From contig NZ_JACAVQ010000001.1 in the NCBI RefSeq assembly GCF_015354615.1, positions 248,001 to 312,000 on the forward strand: DNA of 64,000 nt, written 5' to 3'. Every line of letters starts with the position of its first letter. Within the stretch, counting starts at the first letter, position 1. Below the pieces are notes generated by a model, which saw only the letters and a list, made by a program, of their open reading frames with translations, was not told the DNA's origin and ran no database searches. The translations under genes and the position numbers were made by a program. Shown here one piece after another: positions 17,623 through 26,310 of the stretch. This DNA comes from Aliidiomarina indica (GTDB lineage: Bacteria > Pseudomonadota > Gammaproteobacteria > Enterobacterales > Alteromonadaceae).

Positions 17623-18721
17623 ATACGTAGTCTTACTGGCCATGGGTGTTGCCATGGTGAGTGGTTGTACGTCAAGTCGTGACCTTGCGGATGGCGGTTT
17701 TGGATATCTGGATGTGGAGGAACGCCCCCCATTGGTGATTCCAGAAAATTTGGAAGAACGCCCCAGCCAAACGCAATTTGAAGTACCTGCAAAAACGCCA
17801 GAGATGCAGAATGCACCTAAAGGCGCTGCGGTAAGTATTCGCTCCCCTCGACAGATCCTTGCGCTTGCGCCAGGAAGTCGTGTGGAAGAGAGTTCCCGTA
17901 CCTCTACCTTGTCTTTTGATGCCGTTGACGGCGTATCAGACTTGCCCGCTTGGGTATGGTCGGAAGTTGAACGCATCCTGCGTGATTCAGGAGCGAACTT
18001 TGCTGAATATGAAGATGAGCGTCTTATTGTGACGGATCGCTTTCGTATGCAACAGCACACCATTCCTCGCACCGGATTTTTCAACCGAATTCGTGGTCAG
18101 CGAGTGGCGGTAGAATCAGAGCAGACGTTGACTGTTGCTATGACAGCGCCCTCCCATCGTCGCACTGTGTCGGTTACCGTGAATGCGGATCAGATAAACT
18201 GGCTCGAAGACGGTCGTGCGGTACGTGAAGATCGTTTGCCAGCAATGCTGCAACGCAATATTGAAGCGGATTTCTTAAACACGTTGAGCAGTAACTTGAA
18301 TCAAAGTTATACAGCAGGCCGAGTGGCTGCGGTTCAAACAGGCTTGGAATTTGATATTTCTGAAACCGCAGACGGCTACCCAGCAGTTCGCTTTTTCGGT
18401 GATTTCAACACGGGTTGGATTATCTGGCCTGGGGTTATGGCTGATTTAGGCTTTGTTGTAGAAGATTTGAATCAAACCGATGGCATGTATTACGGCGAAT
18501 ACCAGCCAGGCGGTAAACGCGGATGGTTCTCACGCATGTTCCGTCGTGGTGAACGTGGTCCTCTCGATTTAGCGCGCGGTACCGAAGTAAACTTCTCTGT
18601 TGATGAGGAGAATGGTCTGGTATTTGTTGTGCCGATGATCGACGGAAATCCGATTGACCGTTCTATGCTAGACGCTTGGGTACCAGCGCTAGAAGAAGCT
18701 TTTAGAAACTTAAATAACTAA
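17612..18721 (+). CDS. bamC: Outer-membrane assembly lipoprotein BamC
   Basis: BamC (NlpB) is a lipoprotein subunit of the BAM complex that inserts beta-barrel proteins into the outer membrane. A lipoprotein signal ends in the lipobox VSGC with Cys19. The unstructured region with EERPPLVIPENL, which contacts BamD in E. coli, is conserved, and two helix-grip domains follow. At 369 residues it is somewhat longer than E. coli BamC (344). It overlaps the dapA end and is followed 34 bases later by purC, as in many gammaproteobacteria. Confidence 0.92.
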   Translation: MKFKYVVLLAMGVAMVSGCTSSRDLADGGFGYLDVEERPPLVIPENLEERPSQTQFEVPAKTPEMQNAPKGAAVSIRSPRQILALAPGSRVEESSRTSTLSFDAVDGVSDLPAWVWSEVERILRDSGANFAEYEDERLIVTDRFRMQQHTIPRTGFFNRIRGQRVAVESEQTLTVAMTAPSHRRTVSVTVNADQINWLEDGRAVREDRLPAMLQRNIEADFLNTLSSNLNQSYTAGRVAAVQTGLEFDISETADGYPAVRFFGDFNTGWIIWPGVMADLGFVVEDLNQTDGMYYGEYQPGGKRGWFSRMFRRGERGPLDLARGTEVNFSVDEENGLVFVVPMIDGNPIDRSMLDAWVPALEEAFRNLNN

Positions 18722-18755
18722 CCTGAACATTTCCTAGGATCACTGAGAAACGGCA

Positions 18756-19469
18756 ATGGAAAAACGTGACGAGTTGTATCGCGGTAAGGCAAAAACAGTA
18801 TTCACCACGGATAATCCCGATTATCTTATTTTAGAGTTTCGGGATGACACCTCTGCGTTTGATGGTGAAAAAGTTGAACAGCTAGCCCGTAAAGGCATGG
18901 TGAACAATAAGTTCAATCACTTCATTATGGAGCAGTTGAGCGCCGCAGGGATTCCGACGCAAATGGAACGCCTGCTATCCAACACCGAGTGTGTGGTGAA
19001 AAAGCTCGACATGATTCCAGTGGAGTGTGTGGTGCGCAACATTGCCGCAGGTTCGCTCGTGCGCCGTCTTGGTGTAGCAGAAGGGTTGGAGCTTAATCCT
19101 CCTACGTTTGAATTGTTTTTGAAAAACGATGCGCTGCACGATCCTATGGTGAATGAGTCTCATGCGATCGCTTTTGGCTGGGCGAGCCAAGCCCAGTTAA
19201 CCGAAATGAAACGCTTAACCTTCGCTGTGAATGATGTGTTGAAACCATTGTTTGAGAATGCAGGCATGCTGCTCGTTGATTATAAGCTTGAGTTTGGTGT
19301 ATTTGATGGCGGCATTGTGCTTGGCGACGAGTTTAGCCCTGATGGTTGCCGCCTATGGGATAAAGACACACGCACAAAACTTGATAAAGACCGTTTCCGT
19401 CAAGGTTTAGGCGGTGTGGTAGAAGCTTATGAAGAAGTGGCCAAGCGTTTAGGTGTTCCGTTAAGCTAA
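18756..19469 (+). CDS. purC: SAICAR synthetase PurC
   Basis: PurC joins aspartate to CAIR with ATP hydrolysis, step eight of purine synthesis. The protein is exactly E. coli-sized (237 residues). Motifs include [10 protein letters not shown] near the N terminus, [14 protein letters not shown] and DFKLEFG-type [22 protein letters not shown] completes the set. It is the last gene of the dapA-bamC-purC run and is followed by a terminator. Confidence 0.97.
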   Translation: MEKRDELYRGKAKTVFTTDNPDYLILEFRDDTSAFDGEKVEQLARKGMVNNKFNHFIMEQLSAAGIPTQMERLLSNTECVVKKLDMIPVECVVRNIAAGSLVRRLGVAEGLELNPPTFELFLKNDALHDPMVNESHAIAFGWASQAQLTEMKRLTFAVNDVLKPLFENAGMLLVDYKLEFGVFDGGIVLGDEFSPDGCRLWDKDTRTKLDKDRFRQGLGGVVEAYEEVAKRLGVPLS

Positions 19470-19496
19470 GCGATACCATTGTAAATTATGATTGAA

Positions 19497-19524
19497 ACGA
19501 GGGCTTTGGCCCTCGTTTTTTTAT
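19497..19524. terminator. Terminator after purC
   Basis: AACGAGGGC/GCCCTCGTT with a TTTG loop (stem 19496-19517) is followed by a run of seven T. It begins 27 bases after the purC stop and abuts the converging DUF2897 gene. Confidence 0.9.
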
Positions 19525-19724
19525 GGCTCATCCTGATTGGATGAGCGGTTTTCACGCGCGCTCTTTTCTTTATCTTTCTCTTGCTGTTCAAGTAGCTTCT
19601 GCTGTTCTGCTTTTTTCAGCACACTCTCGGGCATCTTCATATTGGCGGTTTTCTTAACCAACATAATGTTGCTTAAAATAATGCCAATGGCCAGCACGAT
19701 AATGATAATTCCCCATATCGACAT
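19521..19724 (-). CDS. DUF2897-like small membrane protein
   Basis: This 67-residue protein has a single N-terminal membrane helix (about residues 3-21, nearly all Ile/Leu/Val) and a long charged Lys/Glu-rich tail that may form a coiled coil. It resembles DUF2897 proteins of unknown function. The ATG at 19724 follows GAGGAA at good spacing and is two bases past the stop of the M15 peptidase gene (TAG-C-ATG), so the two are coupled. Confidence 0.72.
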   Translation of the reverse strand: MSIWGIIIIVLAIGIILSNIMLVKKTANMKMPESVLKKAEQQKLLEQQEKDKEKSARENRSSNQDEP

Positions 19725-19725
19725 G

Positions 19726-20457
19726 CTAGGTTCCTCTGCTCGCGGCGCCCAATGCAGCTTCAGGAATTGTTGCAACTGAGCCCATATAACGCTCAACTAA
19801 ACTTTCTAACTGATGGTTGAGGTGCTCTCGGCCAGCCACATCGAAGTCACGATAATGCACCTCAAGCGCATCCAAAATTGCCTGAGGCTTATCGTAATGG
19901 TGTTGATACAACGAAGCCAGTGGCGCGAATGACCAATGCCAAGGCTCAGCAGCAACGCCAGGGCCATCGTCGCTCAGGTAAGGGCGATAGAACCCAAAAC
20001 TATGAGCGTGGGTCGACAACCAGTTAAATAACTCGGCCATCGGCCCGGAAGAGGCGTATTCCCATGGTTCGAGCTGCAACGATTCTCCCCTAAGGGCAAC
20101 CGGATCATAACAATCGAACTCGGTGCCCCAGTGATGTCTGGAAAGCCCAGGAAGGGCAGACCAGCGCAGCACTTTATGGAGTTCATCGGCGGTAATTGGT
20201 GGACGCAGTTGATCGAACTTGCTTGCCCAAATAGCCGCCTGTCGTTCAAAACTACGAAAGCCACTGGCAATGCGCAACGTAATGCCAGCGTCAGCTGCGG
20301 CCGCTTGCATGCGCTGATAGGCCTGCACGACCGCCGGTTGCAATCGAATTAGCGGTGATGCTTCGCCTGGCACCGACTGCACATGGCCACTATCGACACC
20401 ACAAAGTTGCGCTGTCGTGAGATTGCTTTGGGCATCTGTCGGCATCGGAGAAGACAT
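19726..20457 (-). CDS. M15 family D-alanyl-D-alanine carboxypeptidase-like peptidase
   Basis: The M15B peptidase domain shows SGFRSFERQ, then the zinc motif HHWGTEFD (His and Asp ligands) and the catalytic/third ligand pair in AEPWHWSF. Such enzymes trim D-Ala from peptidoglycan stem peptides. No obvious signal peptide is present with the chosen start (243 residues), which is unusual for a wall enzyme; a longer frame upstream into dapE does not supply one. The ATG at 20457 lies one base after the dapE stop, indicating an operon yffB-dapE-this gene-DUF2897. Confidence 0.82.
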   Translation of the reverse strand: MSSPMPTDAQSNLTTAQLCGVDSGHVQSVPGEASPLIRLQPAVVQAYQRMQAAAADAGITLRIASGFRSFERQAAIWASKFDQLRPPITADELHKVLRWSALPGLSRHHWGTEFDCYDPVALRGESLQLEPWEYASSGPMAELFNWLSTHAHSFGFYRPYLSDDGPGVAAEPWHWSFAPLASLYQHHYDKPQAILDALEVHYRDFDVAGREHLNHQLESLVERYMGSVATIPEAALGAASRGT

Positions 20458-20458
20458 A

Positions 20459-21619
20459 CTAGTTGTTCTCATTCCCGTTGGAGCGAACCAATATACGTTC
20501 CAAAATACGCTCATACATATCGGTAAGTGTAATCAAGTCGCGATGAGAAACGTGCTCGTTCACCTTATGAATACTGGCATTCACAGGACCAAGTTCAATT
20601 ACCTGAGCACCCGTAGGCGCAATAAAGCGCCCGTCTGAGGTACCGCCGGCTGTTGATAATACCGGTGGTGAGCCAATCACATCGGCTACCGCGGCTTTTG
20701 TGGCATCCACCAAGGGACCTTGGTCAGTTAAGAAGGGTTCACCATTGAGAATCCAATCCATGGAATAGACGAGTTCATGTTTATCAAGAATGGCTAAAAT
20801 CCGCTTTTGTAGTCCCTGAGCGGTGGATTCAGTGCTAAAACGTAAGTTAAAGGTTACTTTCATACGGCCCGGCACAACATTTGTGGCGCCGGTGCCAGCA
20901 CGCATATCAACGATCTGAAAACTGGTTGGCGGAAACGCCGCATTGCCATCATCCCAATATTCGCTGGCCAGCTCGGCAATGGCCGGTGCCGCTAGGTGCA
21001 CCGGATTGCGGGCTAGGTGAGGATAGGCTACATGGCCCTGCACACCCTCAATGGTCAAGTAGCCGGTCATGCTGCCACGGCGTCCATATTTAACCACGTC
21101 ACCGGCATATTCTGTCGATGAGGGCTCGCCAACCACGCACCAGTTGATTTTCTCCGAGCGCGCTTCAAGGGTTTCGACCACACGGACGGTGCCGTTAATG
21201 AAAGGGCCTTCTTCGTCGCTGGTGATTAAAAAAGCAATACTGCCGTCATGATCAGGGTGTTTCTTCACAAATCGTTCGGTCGCAACAATCATCGCAGCGA
21301 GAGAACCTTTCATGTCGGCAGCGCCACGACCAAAAAGCACACCATCGATATCGGTCGGGGTGAAGGGGTCGGTATTCCAATCGGAGCGATCACCCGGGGG
21401 CACCACATCGGTGTGGCCAGCGAAACAGAATACCGGGCCAGATTGATTGCGTCGTGCCCACATATTGGTGGTGTCTTCAAACACCATAGACTCAATATCA
21501 AAGCCTAAGGCGGCTAAGCGCTCTGCCATAAGCGTCTGACAACCTGCATCTTCAGGTGTAATGGATGGTCGACTAATAAGTTCACGGGCTAGTTGCAGTG
21601 TAGGGTGGTTATCAGACAC
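20459..21619 (-). CDS. dapE: Succinyl-diaminopimelate desuccinylase DapE
   Basis: DapE removes succinate from N-succinyl-LL-DAP in the lysine/peptidoglycan pathway. It is a dizinc M20 enzyme; ligand motifs are [12 protein letters not shown] (His69, Asp71), [10 protein letters not shown], and the catalytic Glu pair in TSDEEGP. The GTG at 21619 gives 386 residues, an N terminus aligned with E. coli DapE, and AGGGA eight bases upstream. It overlaps the yffB stop by eight bases; this coupling of yffB and dapE is conserved in E. coli. Confidence 0.95.
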   Translation of the reverse strand: MSDNHPTLQLARELISRPSITPEDAGCQTLMAERLAALGFDIESMVFEDTTNMWARRNQSGPVFCFAGHTDVVPPGDRSDWNTDPFTPTDIDGVLFGRGAADMKGSLAAMIVATERFVKKHPDHDGSIAFLITSDEEGPFINGTVRVVETLEARSEKINWCVVGEPSSTEYAGDVVKYGRRGSMTGYLTIEGVQGHVAYPHLARNPVHLAAPAIAELASEYWDDGNAAFPPTSFQIVDMRAGTGATNVVPGRMKVTFNLRFSTESTAQGLQKRILAILDKHELVYSMDWILNGEPFLTDQGPLVDATKAAVADVIGSPPVLSTAGGTSDGRFIAPTGAQVIELGPVNASIHKVNEHVSHRDLITLTDMYERILERILVRSNGNENN

Positions 21620-21962
21620 GAAAGAATCCCTGCCATGTAGCTTCATCAAAACCCACCAAAAGTTCACCTTCACGTACAACTAAGGGACGCTTCAGCAAGG
21701 TTGGGTGGCGCTGTATTAAATGGATAGTTCGGGGTAGGGTTAATTCCCCCTTATCGTCGTCAGGTAGATTACGCCATGTGGTTCCGCGTTTATTAATCAA
21801 CTGCTCCGCACCTAAGGCATTGATCCAGTGTTCAATAGTAGCCGCAGGGAGAGGGGCGCTTTTTAAGTTGGAAAACTCGTAATCAATCTGGTGCTCTTTG
21901 AGCCATTTCCGTGCCTTGCGAACGGTGTCGCAGTTGGTGATGCCGAACACAACAGTACTCAT
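21612..21962 (-). CDS. yffB: ArsC/Spx family protein YffB
   Basis: This 116-residue thioredoxin-fold protein of the Spx/YffB group has [15 protein letters not shown] at the N terminus (single Cys, no CXXC). [13 protein letters not shown] segment and the [16 protein letters not shown] terminus follow. YffB may be a glutathione-dependent thiol reductase; its partner is unknown. It is the first gene of the dapE operon, divergent from yfbV. Confidence 0.88.
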   Translation of the reverse strand: MSTVVFGITNCDTVRKARKWLKEHQIDYEFSNLKSAPLPAATIEHWINALGAEQLINKRGTTWRNLPDDDKGELTLPRTIHLIQRHPTLLKRPLVVREGELLVGFDEATWQGFFRV

Positions 21963-22031
21963 GGATGCGTTCCTTTATTCAATCAATGGTAACGTGGGAA
22001 AACAGTGCCACAAATAGGCTAAAAACGAAAG

Positions 22032-22073
22032 AGTGGATAGTTATTCAAAGGTATCCACTTTTTCTGTGGATAA
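22032..22073. promoter_or_regulatory. Inverted repeat with adjacent perfect DnaA box
   Basis: AGTGGATA (22032-22039) is exactly complementary to TATCCACT (22052-22059), and TGTGGATAA (22065-22073), the perfect DnaA box on the minus strand, follows six bases later. All three contain the TATCCAC core. The site is in the 255-base region between the divergent yffB and yfbV genes. It could be a DnaA-binding cluster, another operator, or a hairpin; a T-run follows the repeat on the plus strand. Confidence 0.5.
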
Positions 22074-22217
22074 CCTTGTTAATTAGCTGATTTCAACTCT
22101 CTATATTATTGTTTTTTATATAAAAGCATCGTTGTTCGAGAATTGCACACATGCTGTTTTTTTGATCTTTATGGGTGCATTGTGCGATCATAAAGGCATA
22201 AAGTGAGGTGATATTTT

Positions 22218-22643
22218 ATGTGGAAGTCTGTTCGGCGTGGCATAAAGTACATGAAAGTTTGGCCAAATCATGCAGTTGTTGGCAATATGACGGAAGCTAA
22301 GGTCATCCCAGCAACTCGGTTAGGCGCGCGTGTTTTGCCGATAGCGGCGGTGGCAAACTTCTTTGTGCAGTTCCAATATTTAGGCATGGATTATTTGCCG
22401 CAAATTATTGGCGCAAGTCTATTTATTCTGTTGTTACCCCTGCAAGGATATTACTGGCTAGGGCAACGCGCATATCGCGAGTTACCTCCGCCACTGAAAC
22501 ATTGGTACTTCGAGCTGAAACAAAAGCTCAATGACTCAGGTGAAGATATTCGTCTACCTAGTCACCGACCAGGCCCCTGTTACATTGATTTAGCGCGGGT
22601 ATTAAGAACCGCACTTACCGTACTTCCACCGGAAGAACGATAA
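22218..22643 (+). CDS. yfbV: UPF0208 membrane protein YfbV (DUF412)
   Basis: This 141-residue protein resembles E. coli YfbV: a short basic N terminus (WKSVRRGIKYMKVWP), two membrane helices (about 38-57 and 61-80), then a cytoplasmic tail with RAYRELPPPLKHWYFEL. In E. coli YfbV influences Ter macrodomain insulation, a role reported without a detailed mechanism. GAGGTGA precedes the start. It converges with xthA with only 17 bases between. Confidence 0.88.
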   Translation: MWKSVRRGIKYMKVWPNHAVVGNMTEAKVIPATRLGARVLPIAAVANFFVQFQYLGMDYLPQIIGASLFILLLPLQGYYWLGQRAYRELPPPLKHWYFELKQKLNDSGEDIRLPSHRPGPCYIDLARVLRTALTVLPPEER

Positions 22644-22660
22644 GTGCTGATTCGTTTTTA

Positions 22661-23473
22661 TTATTTGCTCCGAAACACGCTCCATACAGGGGCGTGATCA
22701 GACGGCTTATCGATGCCACGTAGTTCATAGTCGATGCCGGATTCTTCGCAGCGTTCAGCTAACGTATCTGTGGCAAGGATCAGGTCGATACGCAGTCCGC
22801 GATTATCATCGAAGCCACGTGAACGGTAATCAAACCAGCTAAATTGGTCATTTGTTTCTGGGTTCAATTCGCGATAAGTGTCGGTAAATCCCCACGCCAA
22901 CAGTCGTTGCAACCACTCTCGCTCTTCCGGAAGAAAACTACATTTCCCTGTGCGTAACCAGCGTTTGCGGTTTTCTTCGCCAATGCCAATATCCAGATCA
23001 GTGCTCGAAATGTTCATATCGCCCATCAAAATCACCGGTTGGTCAGGTGATAACTCATCGTTTAAGTACTGCATCAGATCTTGGTAGAATTTCTCCTTTG
23101 CAGGGAATTTGACCGGGTGATCACGGGATTCCCCTTGTGGGAAATAGCCATTCATTACACGAATTTTCTCACCTGAAGAGGCGGTCACAGTGGCCATAAT
23201 CATCCGCCGCTGTGCTTCTGAATCGTCTCCCGGCCAGCCATAGGTTACATCTTCTACCGGAAGTTTTGAGAGCATGGCGACGCCATAGTGACCTTTCTGG
23301 CCAAAGTAGAGAACCTGATATCCCATTGCTTCTACATCCGCTAATGGAAAAACGTCATCATGAACTTTGGTCTCTTGCAGGCCAATCACATCGGGTTGAT
23401 GCTTATCGATCAAGGCTTGCAACTGGTGTAAACGCGCGCGAATGCCATTGATATTAAAACTAATAAATTTCAT
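22661..23473 (-). CDS. xthA: Exodeoxyribonuclease III
   Basis: This EEP-fold nuclease (270 residues, E. coli 268) is an AP endonuclease, 3'-5' exonuclease and 3'-phosphatase in base excision repair. Catalytic motifs are FNINGIRA (Asn7), LQETK (Glu34), [19 protein letters not shown] and SDHAPV. The start at 23473 matches the family N terminus ([10 protein letters not shown]); the frame extends upstream without similarity. Confidence 0.95.
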   Translation of the reverse strand: MKFISFNINGIRARLHQLQALIDKHQPDVIGLQETKVHDDVFPLADVEAMGYQVLYFGQKGHYGVAMLSKLPVEDVTYGWPGDDSEAQRRMIMATVTASSGEKIRVMNGYFPQGESRDHPVKFPAKEKFYQDLMQYLNDELSPDQPVILMGDMNISSTDLDIGIGEENRKRWLRTGKCSFLPEEREWLQRLLAWGFTDTYRELNPETNDQFSWFDYRSRGFDDNRGLRIDLILATDTLAERCEESGIDYELRGIDKPSDHAPVWSVFRSK

Positions 23474-23635
23474 GGTGTTAGTCTTTAGTTTGGTCGATAA
23501 AGTAAAAGCATACCATTGCCGCGCGAATGATGCAGTACGAATGCGTGGTTTGCTTCCTTCGATACTGTACTTCCACGCCTTAATTTGTATACTGCAGGCC
23601 ACCTTTTGGGTTACGAAGAATGAGAATAAAAAACC

Positions 23636-23962
23636 ATGCTTAACGACGTACTAATCACTTTGGGTAGCTGGATGCGTGGCCACTTACCTTATATTTCGAT
23701 GATGATTTCGGCCACTGTGCTGGTGATTTGGGGTAGCGACATTAACCGTATTGTCCGTAATCAAGTGATCCAGTATCACTTTATTATTCGCACCACGGCA
23801 TTTGTTCTGTTGTGTGCTTTCGGGTACGGTTTGTTATTGAATTGGATGGCACCGTTTATCCACCTGCAATTATCGCAAGTATCCACCCGCTATCTTGGCG
23901 TGTTGGTGATTGGCATTATGGTTGTCTTGGGCATGATTGCAGAACGAAAGCGCGGTTGTTAA
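23636..23962 (+). CDS. DUF3392 family membrane protein
   Basis: This 108-residue protein has three hydrophobic segments (about 15-33, 48-68, 84-101) and the family-like segment [13 protein letters not shown] after the first. DUF3392 has no assigned function. The Shine-Dalgarno sequence is weak. A patatin-like gene follows after 19 bases, so the two may form a small unit. Confidence 0.8.
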   Translation: MLNDVLITLGSWMRGHLPYISMMISATVLVIWGSDINRIVRNQVIQYHFIIRTTAFVLLCAFGYGLLLNWMAPFIHLQLSQVSTRYLGVLVIGIMVVLGMIAERKRGC

Positions 23963-23981
23963 CGCATATAGGAAGTAAAGA

Positions 23982-25049
23982 ATGACGCAATGGATCGATC
24001 TGCGCGCCGGTAAAAAAGCTCGCGAGCATATTCAAGAGCATGGATTACAGGCCGATGATATCAGCTTAATGCTGGGCGCTTCAGGTGGCCCCAAGTGGTT
24101 TATATTGCAAGGCTTGGATAACTATCTATTTGGAGATTTTTTTGCCAAACGTCAACAGCCCATGCAGTTGCTTGGTACCTCCGCCGGTGCTTGGCGTTTC
24201 GCCAGTTTAGGACGCGAAGATGCGGCAGAGGCAAGTGCGCTATTCTGCCGACTTTATCGTGCCACTGTGTATAGCGAAAAACCGGATGTGCGCGAAATCA
24301 CCGATAAAGCGATTGAGTTGTTAAATGAGTACGTTACCGACGACGCCATCGCTGAGATCCTTGCGCAGGATCGCTTTTTACACCACATGATTGTGGTTCG
24401 CAGCCGCGGTATTGGTGCGTCTGATAATCGTGTACTGCAAGGGCTCTCGTTACTCGGCGCTGCTGCACTGAATGCGGTTTCCCGAAAAACCTTGCGTCAT
24501 AGCTTTGAACGGGTCGTGTTTCATCATCCAAAAGCGAAACCACCCCTTGGTTCAGACTGGCTCGATTTACCAACGCGTCATATTGCGCTTACCCAAGAAA
24601 ATTTTCGCCATGCGCTGTTAGCAACGGGCTCCATTCCCATGGTCCTTGCGGGTGTGCGTGATATTCCCGGTGCGCCGCCTGGGGTCTACCGTGATGGTGG
24701 GGTAACTGATTATCACTTTAACCTGCCATTTCATGATCAATCAGGTCTTGTGCTTTATCCTCATTTTCAGCGGGAAGTGATTCCAGGCTGGTTTGATAAA
24801 AACTTAAAACGCCGGGTATCGGGCGCAGACTGGCCTAATGCGTTAGCTCTGATGCCAACGCAGAAATTTATTGATGCCTTACCCTATCAGAAGATCCCTG
24901 ATCGCCACGATTTTGCCAACATGGATGTGCCTACACGCCAGAAATTCTGGCAGCAAGCGGTAGATGCAGGATATCGCATGGCGGATGAGCTTGCAGAGCT
25001 GATCAGCACCGGAAAAATTCGGGATTCGGTATCGGATTGGGACAACTAG
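23982..25049 (+). CDS. Patatin-like phospholipase family protein
   Basis: The serine-Asp dyad of patatins is visible: nucleophile elbow GTSAGAW (Ser67) preceded by an oxyanion-type ASGGPKW at 34-40, and RDGGVTDYHF with the catalytic Asp near residue 235. The protein is 355 residues, without a signal peptide, so it probably acts on cytoplasmic or membrane-face lipids. Substrate unknown. The start has GGAAGTAAAGA upstream. Confidence 0.82.
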   Translation: MTQWIDLRAGKKAREHIQEHGLQADDISLMLGASGGPKWFILQGLDNYLFGDFFAKRQQPMQLLGTSAGAWRFASLGREDAAEASALFCRLYRATVYSEKPDVREITDKAIELLNEYVTDDAIAEILAQDRFLHHMIVVRSRGIGASDNRVLQGLSLLGAAALNAVSRKTLRHSFERVVFHHPKAKPPLGSDWLDLPTRHIALTQENFRHALLATGSIPMVLAGVRDIPGAPPGVYRDGGVTDYHFNLPFHDQSGLVLYPHFQREVIPGWFDKNLKRRVSGADWPNALALMPTQKFIDALPYQKIPDRHDFANMDVPTRQKFWQQAVDAGYRMADELAELISTGKIRDSVSDWDN

Positions 25050-25162
25050 GTTGTTGTCATGTTTGAAAAAATCATGTGAAGCAGGGGCTGTTCATTGGAC
25101 ATTTACGCATCCTTGTCTAGTCTTAGTGGTGTCATTCTGACACTTACAAGGAGATAGCGATA

Positions 25163-25363
25163 ATGAACAAGATTGTGTCATTGGCCATTTTGGTGGCGGG
25201 CCTTATCGTGTTGTATTTCGGTTGGCAAGAAAAGCAATCAGTTGCATCTGAAGTCACTGAGGCCTTTACGGGTCAACCTACTGATAACGCGATGTGGTTT
25301 CTCATTATTGGTGCCATTCTTGTTGTTGTAGGCATTGGTGGTGTGTTTTTAGGGAAGAAATAG
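25163..25363 (+). CDS. DUF3185 family small membrane protein
   Basis: This 66-residue protein has two membrane helices (about 4-20 and 43-63) joined by a short polar loop with TEAFTGQPTDNAMW. The size, the hairpin topology and this loop match DUF3185, of unknown function. AAGGAG lies ten bases before the ATG. A strong terminator follows, so it is likely monocistronic. Confidence 0.82.
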   Translation: MNKIVSLAILVAGLIVLYFGWQEKQSVASEVTEAFTGQPTDNAMWFLIIGAILVVVGIGGVFLGKK

Positions 25364-25401
25364 CGCGCTTCGCCCATTCATTTCAGGGTTAACCTTACGG
25401 C

Positions 25402-25438
25402 AAAGGCCATGATTTTGTTATCATGGCCTTTGTTTTTT
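25402..25438 (+). terminator. Terminator after the DUF3185 gene
   Basis: AAAGGCCATGAT/ATCATGGCCTTT (12 bp perfect stem, six-base loop) is followed by GTTTTTT. It sits between the DUF3185 and MoxR genes. Confidence 0.92.
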
Positions 25439-25461
25439 ATTGCTTGCCTTAAGGAGTGGTC

Positions 25462-26310
25462 ATGACCCGTTTTACCAGCACCGAGCGCTATATTGTTTCA
25501 TCAGAATTAGCGCTTGCGGTGAATGCTGCGGTAACGCTAGAAAAGCCATTGTTAATTAAAGGGGAGCCGGGTACCGGTAAAACCCGATTAGCAGAAGAGT
25601 TGGCAGCAAGCTTAGGCACTAATCTATTGCGCTGGCACATTAAGTCCACCACCAAGGCGCAGCAAGGTCTGTATGAGTATGATGCGGTATCCCGATTGCG
25701 CGATAGCCAGTTGGGTAGTGACAAAGTTCACGATATTGGCAATTACATAAAGCCAGGGAAGTTGTGGGACGCGTTTTCTGCGGTAAAGCGCCCTGTATTG
25801 TTAATCGACGAAATCGATAAAGCCGATATTGAGTTCCCCAATGATCTTCTGCATGAACTCGACCAAATGGAGTTTCATGTTTATGAAACAGGGGAACAAG
25901 TGGTGGCCCAGCAGCGACCCATTGTGATTATCACCTCAAACAATGAAAAAGAACTGCCGGATGCGTTTTTGCGCCGCTGTTTCTTTCATTATATTCGGTT
26001 TCCCGATGAATCCACTTTGGCTGATATTGTTCGGGTTCACTTTCCAACGATTCGCAAAGATCTATTAAGCCAGGCCTTAGAGGTTTTCTTTGAATTGCGC
26101 GACGTGCCGAACTTGAAAAAGAAGCCATCCACCTCAGAGTTGCTGGACTGGTTAAAGCTATTGCTCGCGGAATCTATTTCTCCGGCGGATTTAAAAGAAA
26201 AGCAAAGCAATGGTGGCTTGATGCCCATGTTTGGTGCACTACTGAAGAACGAGCAAGATGTTGAGCTGGTGGAAAAGCTGGCCTTTATGACCCGTCGCCA
26301 GGGGCGCTAA
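25462..26310 (+). CDS. MoxR-family AAA+ ATPase
   Basis: This 282-residue AAA+ protein has Walker A GEPGTGKT (34-41) and Walker B LLIDEIDKAD. Sensor 1 is IITSNNEKELPDAF and an arginine-finger-type FLRRCFFHY follows. MoxR ATPases act as chaperones in the maturation of metal- or cofactor-containing complexes, working with a VWA partner, here encoded directly downstream with no intergenic base. The ATG at 25462 was chosen because AAGGAG is placed correctly for it; a GTG at 25456 overlaps that site. Confidence 0.88.
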   Translation: MTRFTSTERYIVSSELALAVNAAVTLEKPLLIKGEPGTGKTRLAEELAASLGTNLLRWHIKSTTKAQQGLYEYDAVSRLRDSQLGSDKVHDIGNYIKPGKLWDAFSAVKRPVLLIDEIDKADIEFPNDLLHELDQMEFHVYETGEQVVAQQRPIVIITSNNEKELPDAFLRRCFFHYIRFPDESTLADIVRVHFPTIRKDLLSQALEVFFELRDVPNLKKKPSTSELLDWLKLLLAESISPADLKEKQSNGGLMPMFGALLKNEQDVELVEKLAFMTRRQGR

